From positions 1 to 6,613 of the forward strand of contig DBOT01000052.1 of the NCBI GenBank assembly GCA_002299975.1: 6,613 nucleotides of DNA, written 5' to 3'. This document shows positions 5,391 to 6,613 of this stretch, one piece after another. Numbering within the stretch: the first letter of the stretch is position 1; each line of letters begins with the position of its first letter. This stretch comes from Lactobacillaceae bacterium UBA639 (GTDB lineage: Bacteria; Bacillota; Bacilli; Lactobacillales; Lactobacillaceae). Position numbers and translations under genes: made by a program. The notes under the pieces were generated by a model. The model had not been told where the DNA came from, did not search any database, and saw nothing but the letters and a program-made list of their open reading frames with translations.

Positions 5391-6230
5391 GTGAACTTTT
5401 ATATTGTTAACGATAACGACAATTCCACAGAATTGCTAAAAGACATTATTGAAAACGACTTCAACAATTCAATCGTTGGTACCACCAACAGCTCGCAGCA
5501 AGCCTATGATGATGCCATGCGGCTCAGTATTGATATCATGTTTGTTAACCTTGCCATGCCGCGCATCGATGGAATCGAACTGGTCCGTCGTATCCAGGAC
5601 AGTCGTCACTATCCGCACTTCATCATGATGGCTCCGGCAATTGATCCCGCCACACGAACTCGGGCTTACAAGAATGGGATTGACTTCTTCTTGGAAAAGC
5701 CATTAAACATCGCCGAGGTTAAGACGGTCATTAAACTGGCCAGCCAGAACATCGATATGTCCAAGCGCCTGTTGCAGATCCTGGACCTGGTCAGCGGAGC
5801 AGCTACCAACAGTAACACGGTTTCGATTAGTTATAAGGAGAAACAAAAGGAGAACGCCAAGTCCATCCTCCGCTTTCTCGGGATCACTGCCGGTAACGGG
5901 GGCCAGGAGATCATCAGTATCGTCAACATGATGATTGAGCGGGAACTCGACTTTGAGGAGATCAACTTTGAAGAAAGCTACCATTGCGATAAGCATGGCA
6001 AGAAGATCATCTTCCAACGGGTTCGGCGTGATATCCGTGCGGGACTGACCAACCTCGCCCACATGTGCATCGACTATCCGGAAAATGACATCATTCTAGA
6101 GTACGCTAACAATCTGTATGAATACAAGAATGTTCACAATGAGATCGCCTACCTCCAGGGTCAACGTCAAACGGGTGGCCAGGTATCAATCAAGCACTTC
6201 TTCAATGGGCTGATCCAGGAAAGCAACTAA
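5391..6230 (+). CDS. Orphan GlnL/YcbB-type response regulator with degenerate receiver
   Basis: A 279-residue regulator. Residues 1-120 form a CheY-like receiver (IVNDND, FVNLAMPRIDGIEL, MMAPAID, FFLEKPLN); about 145-275 resemble the YcbB output domain of Bacillus GlnL, the DNA-binding regulator paired with kinase GlnK for glutamine use (VRRDIRAGLTNLAHM, GQRQTGGQVSIKHFF). The receiver is atypical: the phosphoacceptor aspartate is Asn53 (AAC, 5547-5549), the first acid of the metal-binding pair is Asn7, and the usual Thr/Ser is Ala81; Asp8 and Lys103 remain. Phosphorylation at the standard site is therefore impossible. GTG start with GGGAG (5377-5381) at 9 nt. No histidine kinase adjoins. Divergent from arcB, so a role in arc regulation is likely but inferred. 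A terminator follows directly. Confidence 0.9.
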   Translation: MNFYIVNDNDNSTELLKDIIENDFNNSIVGTTNSSQQAYDDAMRLSIDIMFVNLAMPRIDGIELVRRIQDSRHYPHFIMMAPAIDPATRTRAYKNGIDFFLEKPLNIAEVKTVIKLASQNIDMSKRLLQILDLVSGAATNSNTVSISYKEKQKENAKSILRFLGITAGNGGQEIISIVNMMIERELDFEEINFEESYHCDKHGKKIIFQRVRRDIRAGLTNLAHMCIDYPENDIILEYANNLYEYKNVHNEIAYLQGQRQTGGQVSIKHFFNGLIQESN

Positions 6231-6235
6231 ATAAG

Positions 6236-6275
6236 AAACGGGAAGCTGACAACTAAACCAGCTTCCCGTTTTCTA
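6236..6275. terminator. Strong terminator after the response regulator
   Basis: A perfect 13-bp stem (6236-6248 with 6259-6271) with a 10-nt loop. The plus side continues TTCTATTATT, a moderate T-rich tract. The minus side is also T-rich (GTTTCTTATTT), so it probably also ends the convergent 68-aa membrane protein gene. Confidence 0.85.
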
Positions 6276-6282
6276 TTATTAA

Positions 6283-6489
6283 CTATTTTCCGTATCGCCA
6301 CAGTTGCCACGCCAAATAAAGCCAGAGGCCCATGAGAAAGACGACGTAGACCGCCGCAAGCCAAATAACATACTGTAAGAAGGCCCAGCCAATAATCGCC
6401 TTCACAATCCAGAGACAGATCACTAAAACGATCCAGACAGCCAGGCGGTTCTGGGTACGTTCAAGGTTAGTACGTAAACGTTCCTGCAA
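6283..6489 (-). CDS. Small Trp-rich two-helix membrane protein
   Basis: A 68-residue protein with a charged, Arg-rich amphipathic start (QERLRTNLERTQNR), two hydrophobic helices at about residues 17-37 and 41-62, and a basic tail WRYGK. It has seven tryptophans, mostly at helix ends. Family and function not recognised. The start chosen is TTG at 6487-6489, because GAGG (6498-6501, within GAGGTGA) lies exactly 8 nt before it. The GTG at 6496-6498, which would give 71 aa, is part of that ribosome site and has none of its own. It lies directly behind a terminator of the upstream gene, so it may depend on read-through. Ends in TAG, convergent with the response regulator. Confidence 0.72.
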   Translation of the reverse strand: MQERLRTNLERTQNRLAVWIVLVICLWIVKAIIGWAFLQYVIWLAAVYVVFLMGLWLYLAWQLWRYGK

Positions 6490-6504
6490 TGCGCTCACCT
6501 CATT

Positions 6505-6539
6505 AAAAAGAGCCGTCAGCCCATAACAGCTAACAGCTC
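6505..6539 (-). terminator. Intrinsic terminator of the partial upstream gene
   Basis: On the minus strand 6510-6539 folds into a 12-bp stem including three G.T pairs, with the 6-nt loop GTTATG, followed by five T (6505-6509). It begins 8 nt after the stop at 6548-6550. The T-tract ends only 3 nt before the GAGG of the next gene. Confidence 0.8.
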
Positions 6540-6547
6540 ACAATAGT

Positions 6548-6613
6548 TTACTTGTTTTCGTCCATCTCGGCACGCAGCTTCTTGCCGACTTCTTCGTAAC
6601 CCGGCTTGCCCAA
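6548..6613 (-). CDS. 3' end of an unidentified gene (partial)
   Basis: The last 21 sense codons and a TAA stop of a gene that begins outside the window. The visible tail, ending KKLRAEMDENK, is strongly charged and looks helical. Too little is present to name a family. The reading frame is supported by the stop placed just before a good terminator and by GC-rich third positions. Confidence 0.6.
   Translation of the reverse strand: MGKPGYEEVGKKLRAEMDENK

Noticed and set aside
5703..6062. 119-codon antisense frame within the response regulator
   Set aside because: Opposite strand to a recognisable two-domain regulator, with no promoter or ribosome site; a codon-usage shadow.
1..6613. CRISPR array, insertion sequence, toxin-antitoxin pair or prophage attachment site
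   Set aside because: No spaced direct repeats, transposase, paired toxin-antitoxin arrangement, or tRNA-derived direct repeat was found; both tRNAs are intact and unduplicated.

Overview
The window suggests a mid-GC member of the Lactobacillaceae, most likely Limosilactobacillus (for example the fermentum/reuteri group). The evidence is the catabolic ornithine carbamoyltransferase and carbamate kinase pair of the arginine deiminase (ADI) pathway, strong AGGAGG-type ribosome sites, compact gene packing, and EamA and matrixin-like proteins of lactobacillar type. Species is not proven by the sequence.

Left part (1-1188, all minus strand): an unknown 162-aa gene, then tRNA-Gln(CUG), an intrinsic terminator, an unknown 109-aa gene and tRNA-Glu(CUC). 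Both tRNAs have near-consensus sigma-70 promoters with 17-bp spacers. The tRNA-Gln promoter starts inside the 3' end of the 162-aa gene, and the T-tract of its terminator overlaps the -35 of the next gene.

Centre (1189-3093): a divergent intergenic region with an inverted repeat and a short direct repeat lies between the 162-aa gene and a membrane-anchored matrixin-like zinc metallopeptidase on the plus strand. The peptidase has a perfect Shine-Dalgarno site but no ATG; the best-spaced start codon is ATT. It converges, through a shared bidirectional terminator, on an EamA/DMT-family transporter encoded on the minus strand.

Right-centre (3094-6271): arcB (ornithine carbamoyltransferase) and arcC (carbamate kinase) form a two-gene minus-strand operon with its own terminator. 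Together they turn citrulline plus phosphate into ornithine, CO2, ammonia and ATP. arcA and arcD are not in the window. Divergent from arcB is an orphan response regulator with a GlnL/YcbB-type output domain whose receiver has lost the phospho-accepting aspartate (Asn53) and other key residues. The 289-bp region between them holds interlocked divergent promoters around a TGTGC-N6-GCACA dyad of Crp/Fnr-type geometry, a second arcB promoter and several cre-like elements. This is the most interesting part of the window.

Right end (6272-6613, minus strand): a 68-aa tryptophan-rich two-helix membrane protein, preceded by a terminator that abuts its ribosome site, and the last 21 codons of an unidentified gene.
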